Assembly: GCF_026127265.1 (NCBI RefSeq)
Contig: NZ_WWFG01000007.1
Coordinates: 1 to 64,000, forward strand
DNA: 64,000 nt
Source: Nostoc sp. KVJ3
GTDB taxonomy: Bacteria > Cyanobacteriota > Cyanobacteriia > Cyanobacteriales > Nostocaceae
Direction: 5' to 3'
Shown one piece after another: positions 53,402 to 62,295 of the stretch. The translations under genes and the position numbers were made by a program. The notes beneath the pieces were generated by a model. The model saw nothing but the letters and a program-made list of their open reading frames with translations, ran no database searches and had not been told where the DNA came from. The stretch's first letter is position 1, and each line of letters starts with the position of its first letter.

Positions 53402-53848
53402 ATGAACACGTTAGAACTAAAACCAGGGGATAAAGTAGGAATTTGTTACTATGACAGTGTACGTATAGGTACTAAAGCTGAAATAGAGGTAATTGAACGC
53501 ATTACCCCGACTGGACAAGTAACTCTCTCTAATGGAAAGCGCTATACATCTGATGGCAAAGAAATTGGTGCTGTAGAACCTAGTTACCTTTGGAATCTAG
53601 ATAAAATACAACCAATCTTAATAAAAATTGAAACTCTTGAGCGGCAGAAGGAAGCAGAACGACAGGCTTATTTAGCATCATCTGAAGGTAGGAGAAAACA
53701 AGCAGTGAATGATACTGTCAAAGCTGCGATCGCTGCACTTAATCAATACGGCTGGTATGCTGATGTTGATGGTCAAATGGATGCTATGGAATCAGAAATT
53801 GAGCAAATTATCAAAAAATATGTCAGCGAACACGAACCTACAAGCTAA
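53402..53848 (+). CDS. hypothetical protein with SH3-like start, 148 aa
   Basis: The first 60 residues (ELKPGDKVGICYYDSVRIGT, GQVTLSNGKRYTSDGKEI) look like a small beta-barrel, then a charged helical half (IKIETLERQKEAERQAYLAS, TVKAAIAALNQYGWY). It starts 9 bases after the previous stop. Not assigned to a named family; the SH3/KOW-like reading is tentative. Confidence 0.55.
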   Translation: MNTLELKPGDKVGICYYDSVRIGTKAEIEVIERITPTGQVTLSNGKRYTSDGKEIGAVEPSYLWNLDKIQPILIKIETLERQKEAERQAYLASSEGRRKQAVNDTVKAAIAALNQYGWYADVDGQMDAMESEIEQIIKKYVSEHEPTS

Positions 53849-53883
53849 AAGTTCAGTTATTTAATCAATTGAGGTTAAGTTTT

Positions 53884-54123
53884 ATGTTTGAGCCAAATGA
53901 AGAGGGAAAAGTCAGACTGTACTTTACAGAAGAGAAAATTTGCATTGGTTCCTACAAAGAAGTAGAAAAGTACGAGCGAGAAACCAAAAACAGCTATTGG
54001 GCATCTGAGTTTTTTGAATTACCACCAGACTATAACCCAATTGCTAAGACAGCAGATGAAATTAAGTTAGCTGTGAGAGAAGTACTTTTATCAAAGTTAC
54101 TGAAGAAAAGTTTAGGTCTGTGA
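53884..54123 (+). CDS. small acidic protein, 79 aa
   Basis: ATG 53884 (MFEPNEEGKVRLYFTEEKI) has GAGG 13 bases upstream and is preferred over TTG 53869. Stop overlaps the next start by one base (TGATG). Function unknown. Confidence 0.5.
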   Translation: MFEPNEEGKVRLYFTEEKICIGSYKEVEKYERETKNSYWASEFFELPPDYNPIAKTADEIKLAVREVLLSKLLKKSLGL

Positions 54124-54626
54124 TGAACCTTATATGTATGTACTACGGATACCGTTGTTATAGCAGAGAAGATAAGCCTTTGGGTTGGCTATACACATTT
54201 GACTCTAATCTTGAATATGCTTTTATCAATAAAAGTTTCCATTTGTGCAAGCGATGGAAAACAGAAAAAGGAGCTAAAAAACACTTCGATTATTACAATA
54301 ATAATTGGCAATTTAAGAGTAAAGGAGGCTATCTCAAAATTGAGATAATGCCAGAAATTACTGATAATGGAAAAGAAAAATCTTCTCAGCAGCGATGGAA
54401 TGAAGCCAATCGTGATGCACTTTACCAAGCTCAAGAAAATTACAACCAGAAGCGCCCTATAATGTCATTTCGTCCAAAAGCCGAACTGTTGGAATGGCTG
54501 GACGAGGAACGCAAAACTGATGACAATGGTGAACCAGAAACTGATGCTTCACTCTTAAATCGGAAGTTAGAAAAACTCAGACAGTTAGAACAAAAAGATT
54601 TTAGCGATTCGTTTAAGGTAAATTAA
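54123..54626 (+). CDS. hypothetical protein, 167 aa
   Basis: MNLICMYYGYRCYSREDKPL, a first half with many aromatic and lysine residues, then a charged C-terminal helix with an RHH/CopG-like look (RPKAELLEWLDEERKTDDNG, ETDASLLNRKLEKLRQLEQK). The second half resembles the C-terminal DNA-binding part of small regulators. AT-rich. Not assigned. Confidence 0.5.
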   Translation: MNLICMYYGYRCYSREDKPLGWLYTFDSNLEYAFINKSFHLCKRWKTEKGAKKHFDYYNNNWQFKSKGGYLKIEIMPEITDNGKEKSSQQRWNEANRDALYQAQENYNQKRPIMSFRPKAELLEWLDEERKTDDNGEPETDASLLNRKLEKLRQLEQKDFSDSFKVN

Positions 54627-54627
54627 A

Positions 54628-54843
54628 ATGCCAAATAGAATATTAAAGTTTGAACTAATTGAAGGGCTACCAGAAGACAATGGAACTTATTTTGTATTAT
54701 TAAAAGATGGTTCGCTAAAAGAAGGATATTTTGGCTCATTCTCTTTTCCTCATCATCAAGAAGATATTGTTAGAATTGCTAACTGTGAAGATAAGCAATT
54801 TCATTATGAAAAATTTATTGGTTGGCTAAAACCTATAGAATGA
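54628..54843 (+). CDS. small DUF551-like hypothetical protein, 71 aa
   Basis: Starts 2 bases after the previous stop. LIEGLPEDNGTYFVLLKDGS and FIGWLKPIE near the C-terminus resemble the small DUF551 phage/plasmid proteins (GWMPLP-type ending). Tentative. Confidence 0.5.
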   Translation: MPNRILKFELIEGLPEDNGTYFVLLKDGSLKEGYFGSFSFPHHQEDIVRIANCEDKQFHYEKFIGWLKPIE

Positions 54844-54863
54844 TTTGTTTTAATACAATGATT

Positions 54864-54970
54864 TATACAGCACTTCCGGCTATTATGAAGCACAATTTTA
54901 CCCATATCCCTTTCCTTTCCTAACTTTTGAGACTGTGTGCGTACCTCATAGCAGGCGGAAGTGCTGTATA
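54864..54970. mobile_element. MITE-like element, 107 bp
   Basis: Ends TATACAGCACTTCCG and CGGAAGTGCTGTATA are perfect inverted repeats with further pairing inward (GGCTATTATGA against CATAGCAGGC-type). No coding. TA is present at both ends, as for IS630-type elements, so it may be a non-autonomous IS630 derivative. Confidence 0.75.
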
Positions 54971-55004
54971 TAAAATAAAAATCTGAAGATATTTTTGTGA
55001 AACA

Positions 55005-55301
55005 ATGAAAGTAAAACAATTAAAAACTCTAATTATTAATATTATTAATGAAAAACCAAGGTTTTTTGATGGTGTTTGCGCTAAAGATATTAAAAATTTG
55101 CTCTTAGAAAATTACGAAATTTCTGTAAGTGAAAGAACAATTATTAAAGTAATGATGGAAATAATAGATGAGGGTCAGAATAAATTTGGTGGTTCTGGTT
55201 ATGTTTGCGGTGATGATAGTACACTAACATGGGCGGATGAACATAGCAATGCAAATTCAAAAATGAGAGGATTACATAAGTATTGGTGGTTTAATATCTA
55301 A
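55005..55301 (+). CDS. hypothetical protein, 98 aa
   Basis: MKVKQLKTLIINIINEKPRF, then a winged-helix-like text (CAKDIKNLLLENYEISVSER, IIKVMMEIIDEGQ) and SGYVCGDDSTL. May be a small DNA-binding protein (winged helix), but weakly supported. AT-rich. Confidence 0.5.
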   Translation: MKVKQLKTLIINIINEKPRFFDGVCAKDIKNLLLENYEISVSERTIIKVMMEIIDEGQNKFGGSGYVCGDDSTLTWADEHSNANSKMRGLHKYWWFNI

Positions 55302-55349
55302 ATATTAAAAATAAGTAGACTGAAGAATTACCAAAGAAATATTTAAATA

Positions 55350-55856
55350 ATGAGCAGTAACTTAGACCGTCTGTTGACAATATTAAAAAAACAAGCAGAT
55401 TTAATTGATCAACTTAACACACGTTCTGACTTTCAATACAAAAGTACACAAAGGCTAGTTTTGGATTATGGTAAACCTTTTGTAACTCAGGTTAAATCAC
55501 TATTTAAAGGTGAACGTAAAGCTTGCTTTGAAAATTGTTACAAGGCATTATGGGACTATTCGCAACTAAGTTACTGTGAAGGCTTTGCTATTGATGATGA
55601 GTTGGATTTTGCAGTACCTCATGCTTGGTTAGTTAATAACGCAATGGAAGTAATTGACCCTACATGGATTGGAAATAAGTTTAAAGGCAGTACTTATTTT
55701 GGAGTAGTTTTCAATAGAGAATTTGTGATGGAGATGGCGGAAAAGACTAGAAGTTACGGCATCCTTGATAGCGACTATATGAATGAACACCAACTTAAAC
55801 GAGAAGGATTTCCGCCTCATGCACTACTTCATAAGCAGGCGATAGATGCTCAATGA
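55350..55856 (+). CDS. hypothetical protein, 168 aa
   Basis: MSSNLDRLLTILKKQADLID leads to a globular part: ERKACFENCYKALWDYSQLS, EGFAIDDELDFAVPHAWLVN, MEVIDPTWIGNKFKGSTYFG. Cys, His and Asp in that order (ACFENCYKAL ... PHAWL ... IDPTW) fit a papain-like or transglutaminase-like fold. That pattern is intriguing but unproved. Confidence 0.55.
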   Translation: MSSNLDRLLTILKKQADLIDQLNTRSDFQYKSTQRLVLDYGKPFVTQVKSLFKGERKACFENCYKALWDYSQLSYCEGFAIDDELDFAVPHAWLVNNAMEVIDPTWIGNKFKGSTYFGVVFNREFVMEMAEKTRSYGILDSDYMNEHQLKREGFPPHALLHKQAIDAQ

Positions 55857-56022
55857 TTAGTGCGATCGCTCCTCACCGTGAGGAAAACAAAGGAGCGTAG
55901 GCACAGCCAGATGTAGGCATTGCACCCTAACTTTATGGACTATTTAGTGTGTAATGTGGGTAATAACCTGATTATTCCTGAAAAATGAGATAATTTTCTA
56001 ATATAAATAATGAGGATATGCA

Positions 56023-56310
56023 ATGGCTAATATTTTAAAAGACTCTTTTGGTTTTCCTAAAATTTCTAAATATTCTGGTTCTTCTCCAAACAAAGACAGC
56101 TATATTGTCTACTGTGTTGAGTTTGAAGGACGAGAATTAGGATATTGGATTTCTGGTACCGGAGAATGGCAGGATTTCAAGGATAATGATACAGATTTTG
56201 AAAGTTTAGAAAAATGCCTTGAAGGGCTTTATGAGATGTACCAATATGACGAAGATTACGAATTTAGGTACTGGGTTCAAAAAGTGAAAATTAAAGCAGA
56301 AATGATTTAG
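56023..56310 (+). CDS. small hypothetical protein, 95 aa
   Basis: Acidic, aromatic-rich protein (ELGYWISGTGEWQDFKDNDT, LYEMYQYDEDYEFRYWVQK). GAGGATATGCA upstream of ATG 56023 supports the start. It could be an inhibitor-like partner, by charge only. Confidence 0.5.
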   Translation: MANILKDSFGFPKISKYSGSSPNKDSYIVYCVEFEGRELGYWISGTGEWQDFKDNDTDFESLEKCLEGLYEMYQYDEDYEFRYWVQKVKIKAEMI

Positions 56311-56453
56311 GTGGCAAGTAGTTGCTAAATTATTTACCTAAAAATATCGCTACTCTATAGAAACAGTTTTGGGTGCAATGTCTGCGACGGGTGGGTGCGC
56401 CATCGAGTATGCCATAATATTCAGTACTCAAGTAATATTGCAGTGACGAAGAT

Positions 56454-57491
56454 ATGTTAGCTGGTGCAGCACTACGTAAAACAGGTTCTAGTTGGGAATT
56501 TGCATCAGAAGCAGCATTAGAAGATTTTGTTTGGGATAACCTACAGCAATTATCAGGCTTAAAACCTTTAAAACGACAATATGCTGTTAAGGGCGAAATC
56601 TGCGATATCTTAGCACTTAACGAAACGAGACAATTAGTAATTTTAGAACTCAAAAATACTGAAGATAGATATGTTGTCCAGCAACTAACTCGCTACTACG
56701 ACAACTTACTAGACGAAAAACCATTTCCAGAGCAAATTGATTACAGTCAGCCTGTGCGTTTACTTGCGATCGCACCCTCATTTCACAAACATAATCTAAT
56801 TGACCGCAAACACACAAAGTTGATAGTTGATTTTTTACAGGTTACTGTTGCCCAGATTAATCAAGACTTTCACTTACAACTGCAAGATACTGATACTAAT
56901 CAAACTTGGTCAATTCCGATTCCCTATCAGAAACTTGATATTAGCAGTACATCAAGCAATATTCCAGACCCACCGCAATTACTTTTAGATTGGCTTGGTG
57001 CTTGCACTGGGGAGGAACAACAAGCAATTATCAAACTTAGAGAGAAAATTCTTAGTTTTGATGAGCGAATCAAAGAAGAAATTGAAGGTAGGAATACTAT
57101 TAGATATGGCAGAGTTAAAGCTAAACCAGTAGCCGAACTATGCTATCAATCTAAAACTCGCAAGCTGATTATATTCCTGTGGTTGCCTGTGCCAAGTTCA
57201 TTATTTGGTAATAGTAAAGAAGTGATTGGCAGAATTAGATTATGGACAGACGGTGCTTCTGTTACTGATGTTGGTCATGTGCCGGAAGGCTTGGGCAAGA
57301 TGAAGCTACAATCCCAATGGGATGCTGTGCCACGAGAAAAACGACCTCATTTGATGCAAAGTCTTTCATATAAATCATTAATCCCTGTTCCAATTAACTG
57401 GTATAGCAACTTGCGGGATGCTTGTAAAATTTCTAATTCGTTAGAATCACTAGCAGATTTAGCACTTTCCAAGTGGTTGGCAAGAACTTAA
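56454..57491 (+). CDS. NucS/DUF91-like nuclease-domain protein, 345 aa
   Basis: The N-terminal 110 residues match a RecB/NucS-type nuclease core: LEDFVWDNLQQLSGLKPLKR, YAVKGEICDILALN (Asp near 50), LVILELKNTEDRYVVQQLTR (E-x-K near 63-65, Gln later), then RYYDNLL. It would cut DNA at mismatches or branches. The C-terminal part (about 180-345) is unrecognised, with ARKTRKLIIFLWLP-type text and SLADLALSKWL. ATG 56454 has AAGATATG context; no strong ribosome site. Confidence 0.75.
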   Translation: MLAGAALRKTGSSWEFASEAALEDFVWDNLQQLSGLKPLKRQYAVKGEICDILALNETRQLVILELKNTEDRYVVQQLTRYYDNLLDEKPFPEQIDYSQPVRLLAIAPSFHKHNLIDRKHTKLIVDFLQVTVAQINQDFHLQLQDTDTNQTWSIPIPYQKLDISSTSSNIPDPPQLLLDWLGACTGEEQQAIIKLREKILSFDERIKEEIEGRNTIRYGRVKAKPVAELCYQSKTRKLIIFLWLPVPSSLFGNSKEVIGRIRLWTDGASVTDVGHVPEGLGKMKLQSQWDAVPREKRPHLMQSLSYKSLIPVPINWYSNLRDACKISNSLESLADLALSKWLART

Positions 57492-57905
57492 TTTCAATAC
57501 CACACCGTTTTAGCAGTAATTCTTAGAGGAAACTTGTAGAGATGGGATATAGCTGGTAGACGATGGCGCAAAGCGATCGCCCCCACCCAATCAAGAGAGG
57601 AAAACCTATTGTGCGATCGCACAATAGGCGAAATTGCAGCCTGTCTGATGATCTAGTTATTTACTGCACCTAAAAGAGCGATTGCTTGCTTCACATGAGA
57701 TTAAAAATGATTAACAGGGTCAAATGAGCATCTATTCCAAAAGTGACGCGCTTGGCTGGAAACTTTGCTAAGTTAGCATTCTAGCTATCAATATTTTTTC
57801 AATTCTCAAACTACCAGTTAACCTATACTCATTTCACCTCACCCCCCAAGCGTGATGGATGCTGACGAACCTCAAAGTCCGCAGCCCACGGCGACCAATC
57901 AACCG
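57492..57905. other. intergenic with motif copy and 24-bp palindrome
   Basis: About 410 bases. TTCTTAGAGGA at 57520-57530; a perfect 24-base palindrome centred on HIP1 (CCTATTGTGCGA then its complement) at 57605-57628; AATCAAGAGAGGAAAA-type repeat at 57588-57603. No gene seen. The composition changes sharply to GC-rich at about 57850. Confidence 0.6.
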
Positions 57906-59033
57906 TCAGACCATCGTGAACGTCGGCAGCTGACCAGTGTTGTCAAAGAGGCCAACGCTGTAGCTGCCTCCATACGGCACGATCATCGCGTTTGATCGCA
58001 CGGCGGCCCGCGCCCAGTCTGCGTTCCCAACTGCCGACGCTGCAAGCGCCGCCAGCCCAGTAGCCTGTATGCACTGCAAGAAGTACGCGCTGGTCACGAG
58101 GAGTAGGTTGTAGGTGGGCTGGTCGTAGTTTGCGATCGCGAGGAACACGTTCTGGGGCTGCCACGTTGCCTTGCCCCGTGCAACCCCAGCCGACTGGATC
58201 GCCAGGAGTGAGTCAGCACCACCTGCACCGTTGACAATCTCAGCATAGCGACTGCGCGGCCGACTTGCGGCTTGCTCGGCGTGTCGCCGCCAGTTGTCGA
58301 GCGCTCGGATCTCCTCGACAGCATAAGTACCGTCGAAGAGTAAGGTGTCGCGGTAGATGAAGTAGCCCACAGGAGCCATCGCATTCGTCGGCTTTGAACC
58401 GGTGAGAATCTGGTCGAGGTAGCCCGCGTTGTACCCGTAGCTGTCGGTGAGTCCCTGGAGCGGCGCACCCCGAAGACTCCCCTCGGCGTAGGCGATCGCC
58501 CCGGCATCGTTGCCGTTGAATGCTGTGAGCGCGGCGTTAATGCGCGTCACAATCGCGTCAAAGCTATTCGCAGTCGGGGGAAATCCGGGCCGTGGGTTCG
58601 GCGAACCCGACACCGGGAAGCGGATGAAAGCGTCGCGCAACCACACGCCGCCAAAATACCCGGCGAGGTGCATCAGCCACAGCAACGTCGAAAGCGACGG
58701 GTTGCCGGGTTCGGACGGTCGGAGTGTCTGCTCGAATACATACACTGGGACGTAGCGTGAAAGAAAGTCAATTGGATTCTGACTCGCCGCCGGGGTTGTG
58801 CGTGCGTAGGCGCTCACGAGTCGGTCGAGGAGGGCTTGATCCTCGGTCATGACGGTTCGGAGGTTGTCAAAGAACGGGTAGGGAGGCAGGTTAAGCCGCA
58901 GCCTCTTTTGGCTTTGTGCGACGGCGATGCTGCCGAAAACTCCGGTTCTTGAGAGGGACGTGGCGGCAAGTCCGGTCGCTCCCGCTCTCACCGTGCCAAT
59001 AAAGAACGCACGGCGCGAGATGTGGTTGTGCAT
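57906..59033 (-). CDS. Tat-exported protein of unknown function, GC-rich, 375 aa
   Basis: N-terminus HNHISRRAFFIGTVRAGATG is a twin-arginine signal (S-R-R-A-F-F), followed by a hydrophobic part and a cleavage-like AVAQSQ. The mature part has helical text (LLDRLVSAYARTTPAASQNP, LRPSEPGNPSLSTLLWLMH) and no catalytic motif that I know. The gene is distinctly GC-rich, far above the roughly 40-45 percent of its neighbours, and has no HIP1-like bias; this points to transfer from a high-GC bacterium, probably a proteobacterium or actinobacterium. Function cannot be named. Confidence 0.7.
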   Translation of the reverse strand: MHNHISRRAFFIGTVRAGATGLAATSLSRTGVFGSIAVAQSQKRLRLNLPPYPFFDNLRTVMTEDQALLDRLVSAYARTTPAASQNPIDFLSRYVPVYVFEQTLRPSEPGNPSLSTLLWLMHLAGYFGGVWLRDAFIRFPVSGSPNPRPGFPPTANSFDAIVTRINAALTAFNGNDAGAIAYAEGSLRGAPLQGLTDSYGYNAGYLDQILTGSKPTNAMAPVGYFIYRDTLLFDGTYAVEEIRALDNWRRHAEQAASRPRSRYAEIVNGAGGADSLLAIQSAGVARGKATWQPQNVFLAIANYDQPTYNLLLVTSAYFLQCIQATGLAALAASAVGNADWARAAVRSNAMIVPYGGSYSVGLFDNTGQLPTFTMV

Positions 59034-59343
59034 AATGATTCCCTCTACTACTGAATTAAAATACAGTAAATTTACTAAATCTCCAATTTCAAGAATTTTC
59101 TATATAAATTAATGGGCTTATTTATCAACAAGCAACTATCAAGTAAATATCAGGTATAGAGGATAGTGGCTAAGAGCGATCGCCCCCGCCAAATTCTTAG
59201 AGGAAACGAGAGGAGCATAGGCGCAGCCCGTACTTCGGCAAGCTCAGTAACCATCGTAAATATCGCATACAAAAAAGCTTGGTCATGTCCTAACCAAGCT
59301 CTTAGCTATCTCAATCAATCATTGGAGGTAGAGAAGTTTCACT

Positions 59344-59793
59344 CTATGCAGCAGGTTGTTCCAGATTAACCTTGACAACTTTGTTCTTTTCTTCTTCAGC
59401 TTTTGGCAATGTCAAATTCAAGATACCGTCTTTATAATCTGCGGTGACATTGGTGTTTTGAATCCGAACAGATAGAGGAATTACACGTTGAAATTTACCA
59501 TAGTAGAATTCACTTCTTGTAGCACCCTTTTCTTCGGTTTTAGTTTGGGACTTGCGCTCACCACTAATGTGAACAGCATCTTGGGTGACTTGAATATCTA
59601 AGTCTTTAGCTTCAAGTCCTGGCAGTTCTAGCTTCAAATGCAGAGCATCATCAGTTTCTTGCAACTCAGCAGCCGGAACTTTGATAAAGCCTTTTTCAAG
59701 CCGTGCAGATGGTACTCTGGTATCTCCAAATAAGCCGTTGATGTGACGTTCTAAAGCGTTCAATTCTTGCCAGGGGTTGTAACGAACTAGCAT
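59344..59793 (-). CDS. hspA: Hsp20 small heat-shock protein, 149 aa
   Basis: Start MLVRYNPWQELNALERHING. The alpha-crystallin domain runs from about residue 38 to 143: LHLKLELPGLEAKDLDIQVT, VHISGERKSQ, FQRVIPLSVRI, GILNLTLPKA with the G-I-L-N-L-T-L-P signature. Holdase chaperone forming oligomers that bind unfolding proteins. Length and sequence fit the cyanobacterial HspA/Hsp17 class. It lies next to the foreign Tat gene. No CIRCE or other heat-shock operator is obvious upstream. Confidence 0.95.
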   Translation of the reverse strand: MLVRYNPWQELNALERHINGLFGDTRVPSARLEKGFIKVPAAELQETDDALHLKLELPGLEAKDLDIQVTQDAVHISGERKSQTKTEEKGATRSEFYYGKFQRVIPLSVRIQNTNVTADYKDGILNLTLPKAEEEKNKVVKVNLEQPAA

Positions 59794-60137
59794 ATTAATT
59801 TCTCCCTCGTACCAGTAATAGTTTTGCTCAATTAACTGAGGATTTAATTCCTTGCTTTGATTACCATATTATTGAGAACTAACAAGCTTGTAAATTCGGT
59901 TATTATCACCAAATCATTGATAATTACCGCACCATTTTAGGCAGTAAAAAAGATTACGGTTTACTCTAATTTTGCGGTTCGGTAAACCAGAATATAATTA
60001 TTAATACCAATAATAACCAACTAATTATTCTGCTGTTGAAGGGGATAGTGCAGTCAGGCGATCGCTTATATTCCCAAAACAACAATCACACTCGCTCTAC
60101 TCGCTTCACCATCGCACTATTGAATGAGCATTTCGAT
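59794..60137. other. intergenic, AT-rich
   Basis: About 340 bases of AT-rich spacer upstream of the Hsp20 gene and downstream of the zinc-ribbon gene; one HIP1 site. No gene, clear hairpin or heat-shock operator seen. Confidence 0.5.
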
Positions 60138-60341
60138 TTAGTCATCGGGAAACTGCCAAGATGAAATACTTTCTACATCTTTGCTACTGCATTGAATACA
60201 AGTAACATCAAATGCTGAATCCATCCACTCATAACCGCAAGTACGACAGTGGCAGAAAATATTATTGCGGTTGGCATCTTTTATACCCTGATGCCATTGA
60301 TGTAGTTGCTCAGGATTTTGAAAAGGAAAATTATCAGACAT
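60138..60341 (-). CDS. small zinc-ribbon protein, 67 aa
   Basis: Start placed at ATG 60341 (MSDNFPFQNPEQLHQWHQGI). Metal-binding cysteines: FCHCRTCGYEWMD and TCIQCSSKDVESIS, a four-cysteine ribbon. The upstream extension to 60431 is unlikely. It lies close behind the GIY-YIG gene and may be its companion. Role unknown. Confidence 0.6.
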   Translation of the reverse strand: MSDNFPFQNPEQLHQWHQGIKDANRNNIFCHCRTCGYEWMDSAFDVTCIQCSSKDVESISSWQFPDD

Positions 60342-60373
60342 TCTAGTAAGCCTCTTATCGTTACAAAAAAAGT

Positions 60374-60934
60374 TTACCCAAACGGTTGCCCCCACCGCTC
60401 CCACATTTCCTTGTTGAAGGGCGATCGCCACTTCAAAATCAGACTCAATTCCAACTCTTGCCGTGCGCGTCGGTCAACCGGAGCATCCCACCAAAACGCG
60501 ATGTTGACTGCTGTCTTCATCTCATAGCGATAATGTAAATCCTGGTAGCTGGCGATGTAATCCTTGCAGGCGTGTATCCCTTTCCAGCGCTTGTTAGAGC
60601 GGCACGTCTCACCCACATACAAAATTAAGCCAGTTGCAGAGTCAACGATGAAGTACAGACACGCATCGCCAGGGCTGTCTGCTGGCATCCTCCAAAAAGA
60701 GAGCGATCGCACCTGTAACTGCAACGGATCAATCCGGTCTGGGTCGCAGTGCTTTGGTGCAATATCAAATAACGCCGTCTGCTGCATTGGCTTGCTCTCC
60801 CTTACCCGTTGCTGATACTCAAAAATCTGAGATTTCCACTTCAGCAAAGCATCAGCACTCATCACCAGCGCCTCTGTTCTAGGTGCTGATGTGGGCGTTA
60901 CAGATGAGAATAGGTTTAGCTGATTGGGTTCCAA
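60374..60934 (-). CDS. GIY-YIG nuclease family protein, 186 aa
   Basis: ACLYFIVDSATGLILYVGET (about 92-111) gives the G/L-Y ... Y-V-G core with W-K-G and the catalytic Arg (KRWKGIHACKDYI); the Glu is in RARQELELSLILKWRSP. An N-terminal 80-residue extension precedes it (TEALVMSADALLKWKSQIFE). GIY-YIG nucleases nick or cut DNA; cyanobacterial members are often on mobile elements. It is complete, unlike the other GIY-YIG gene at 10.6-11.4 kb. Confidence 0.85.
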   Translation of the reverse strand: MEPNQLNLFSSVTPTSAPRTEALVMSADALLKWKSQIFEYQQRVRESKPMQQTALFDIAPKHCDPDRIDPLQLQVRSLSFWRMPADSPGDACLYFIVDSATGLILYVGETCRSNKRWKGIHACKDYIASYQDLHYRYEMKTAVNIAFWWDAPVDRRARQELELSLILKWRSPFNKEMWERWGQPFG

Positions 60935-60987
60935 GGGTATTACAGGGAGCGTGCCGACTAGCTGATTATCCCCCAGAACGCAAGCGG

Positions 60988-61686
60988 TTAGAGGCCAGAG
61001 GATGTCAAAGAATTATGCCTTTGATATTCAATCCGCACTTGCTTAACGTCAAGCTCAGATTCTAAAAACTCAAGTTTTTCTACTTGCTGTAATCCCAAAC
61101 TTTCAAACTGTTTGAGTTCCGAGTCTGATAATGGCCAAGGTGGGCCATCCGGTTCAGCTTCTGTATCTCGAACACGAGTAATCAGCAAAAGTATGCCACC
61201 GGGAGCAACAAGCGAGGCAACACAGGAGATAACCCAAGAACGTACATTCAACGGCAAAGCTTGAATATTACGACATTCAAAAACAAAATCAAAAGCTTGA
61301 TGCCATTGTGGGGGAATTGCTAACAAATCTGCAACTACATAATTGACAGTTGAATCAGGAAATCGCTCTTGACACCAAGCGATCGCTGTCGGTGAAATAT
61401 CAAAGGCAGTTACCTCAAACCCCAGATTTGCTAAAGCTTCGGCATCGTCTCCCAAGCCACAGCCAATAACTAACGCCTTTTGCTGTGAGGTGAATGGTTC
61501 GTGATTCGTCAACCAATCTTGTAGATAAGGGTGAGGAGTTAACTTTGCCCAAGGAATTTTTGCTGTATCACCTTTAGCTTCGGTATATAACACTTCAAAC
61601 CATGCCGATGGTTCTGATTTTTGTAAAGCTTCTGTTGCTAACTCTTTGACATGAAATCGTAAATCTTCAGGTTGTTGTTCAAACAT
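60988..61686 (-). CDS. SAM-dependent methyltransferase (TPMT-like), 232 aa
   Basis: Start chosen at ATG 61686 (MFEQQPEDLRFHVKELATEA); the longer N-terminus from 61770 is not typical. Motif I KALVIGCGLGDDAEALANLG (about 66-85), the acidic end of strand 2 VTAFDISPTAIAWCQERFPD, motif II YVVADLLAIPPQWHQAFDFV, and LVAPGGILLLITRVR. Order and P-x-F-E-V-L-Y N-terminus fit the thiopurine-methyltransferase-like group. Substrate unknown. Confidence 0.8.
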   Translation of the reverse strand: MFEQQPEDLRFHVKELATEALQKSEPSAWFEVLYTEAKGDTAKIPWAKLTPHPYLQDWLTNHEPFTSQQKALVIGCGLGDDAEALANLGFEVTAFDISPTAIAWCQERFPDSTVNYVVADLLAIPPQWHQAFDFVFECRNIQALPLNVRSWVISCVASLVAPGGILLLITRVRDTEAEPDGPPWPLSDSELKQFESLGLQQVEKLEFLESELDVKQVRIEYQRHNSLTSSGL

Positions 61687-61912
61687 AAAAACTGATATTA
61701 CTAACAATTGTGCGAAACTTCGGAATACCCTAAGTATTGTAGATGAGGAAAAGCGATACCTACGGTTCAAGAAGCCTATGCTTCGCTTAATTCAAATTGC
61801 TGTGTAGCGTTTTGGTATGAACTACTGCGATCGCGTTCCCTCCTTTAGGTATAGTCACCGCACAGCTACACAGTTGCAGATGTTGGAGCGGGTATAGGCG
61901 ATCGCTCTTTTC

Positions 61913-62275
61913 CTAAGCAGAAAAAGCTGCCAACAGTTGTACTATTTTCCCCTTGAGTATTGTAATTGCCTCTTGTAAAGTTTCACTTGGTTCTGTATCT
62001 ACTATATGAGCGTCCCCCACATCAGCACTTGACCACAGATAGCTATGTTGCCCTACCGTTAAACATCCTTGCCACTTGTTTTCATAAGTATCAAGTGTGA
62101 TAAAAAACCGCCGTGGCATTATTAGTTCTTCGGAGTTAATAAGAAATTGTCCCCAGACAGAAAAGCCGAAATACTCCTCATTTTTTTCATTGTTATATTC
62201 CCAATCAGTCAAGTTGGGGAAAGCATTTTTAACTTGCTCTAAAACTTGTTGTATTTCCGGTTCTGTTAATAGCAT
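61913..62275 (-). CDS. hypothetical protein, 120 aa
   Basis: Start at ATG 62275 (MLLTEPEIQQVLEQVKNAFP). A beta-rich middle (EEYFGFSVWGQFLINSEELI, PRRFFITLDTYENKWQGCLT) and a helical end (LQEAITILKGKIVQLLAAFS). The dispersed motif at 62284-62294 sits just ahead of the start. Short conserved-type cyanobacterial protein, not assigned. Confidence 0.55.
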   Translation of the reverse strand: MLLTEPEIQQVLEQVKNAFPNLTDWEYNNEKNEEYFGFSVWGQFLINSEELIMPRRFFITLDTYENKWQGCLTVGQHSYLWSSADVGDAHIVDTEPSETLQEAITILKGKIVQLLAAFSA

Positions 62276-62295
62276 TGTCCTCATCCTCTAAGAAT

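Noticed and set aside
58094..58507. Long extra frames on both strands in 57.9-59.0 kb
   Set aside because: Expected shadows of a GC-rich gene; Arg/Ser-rich text without domains.
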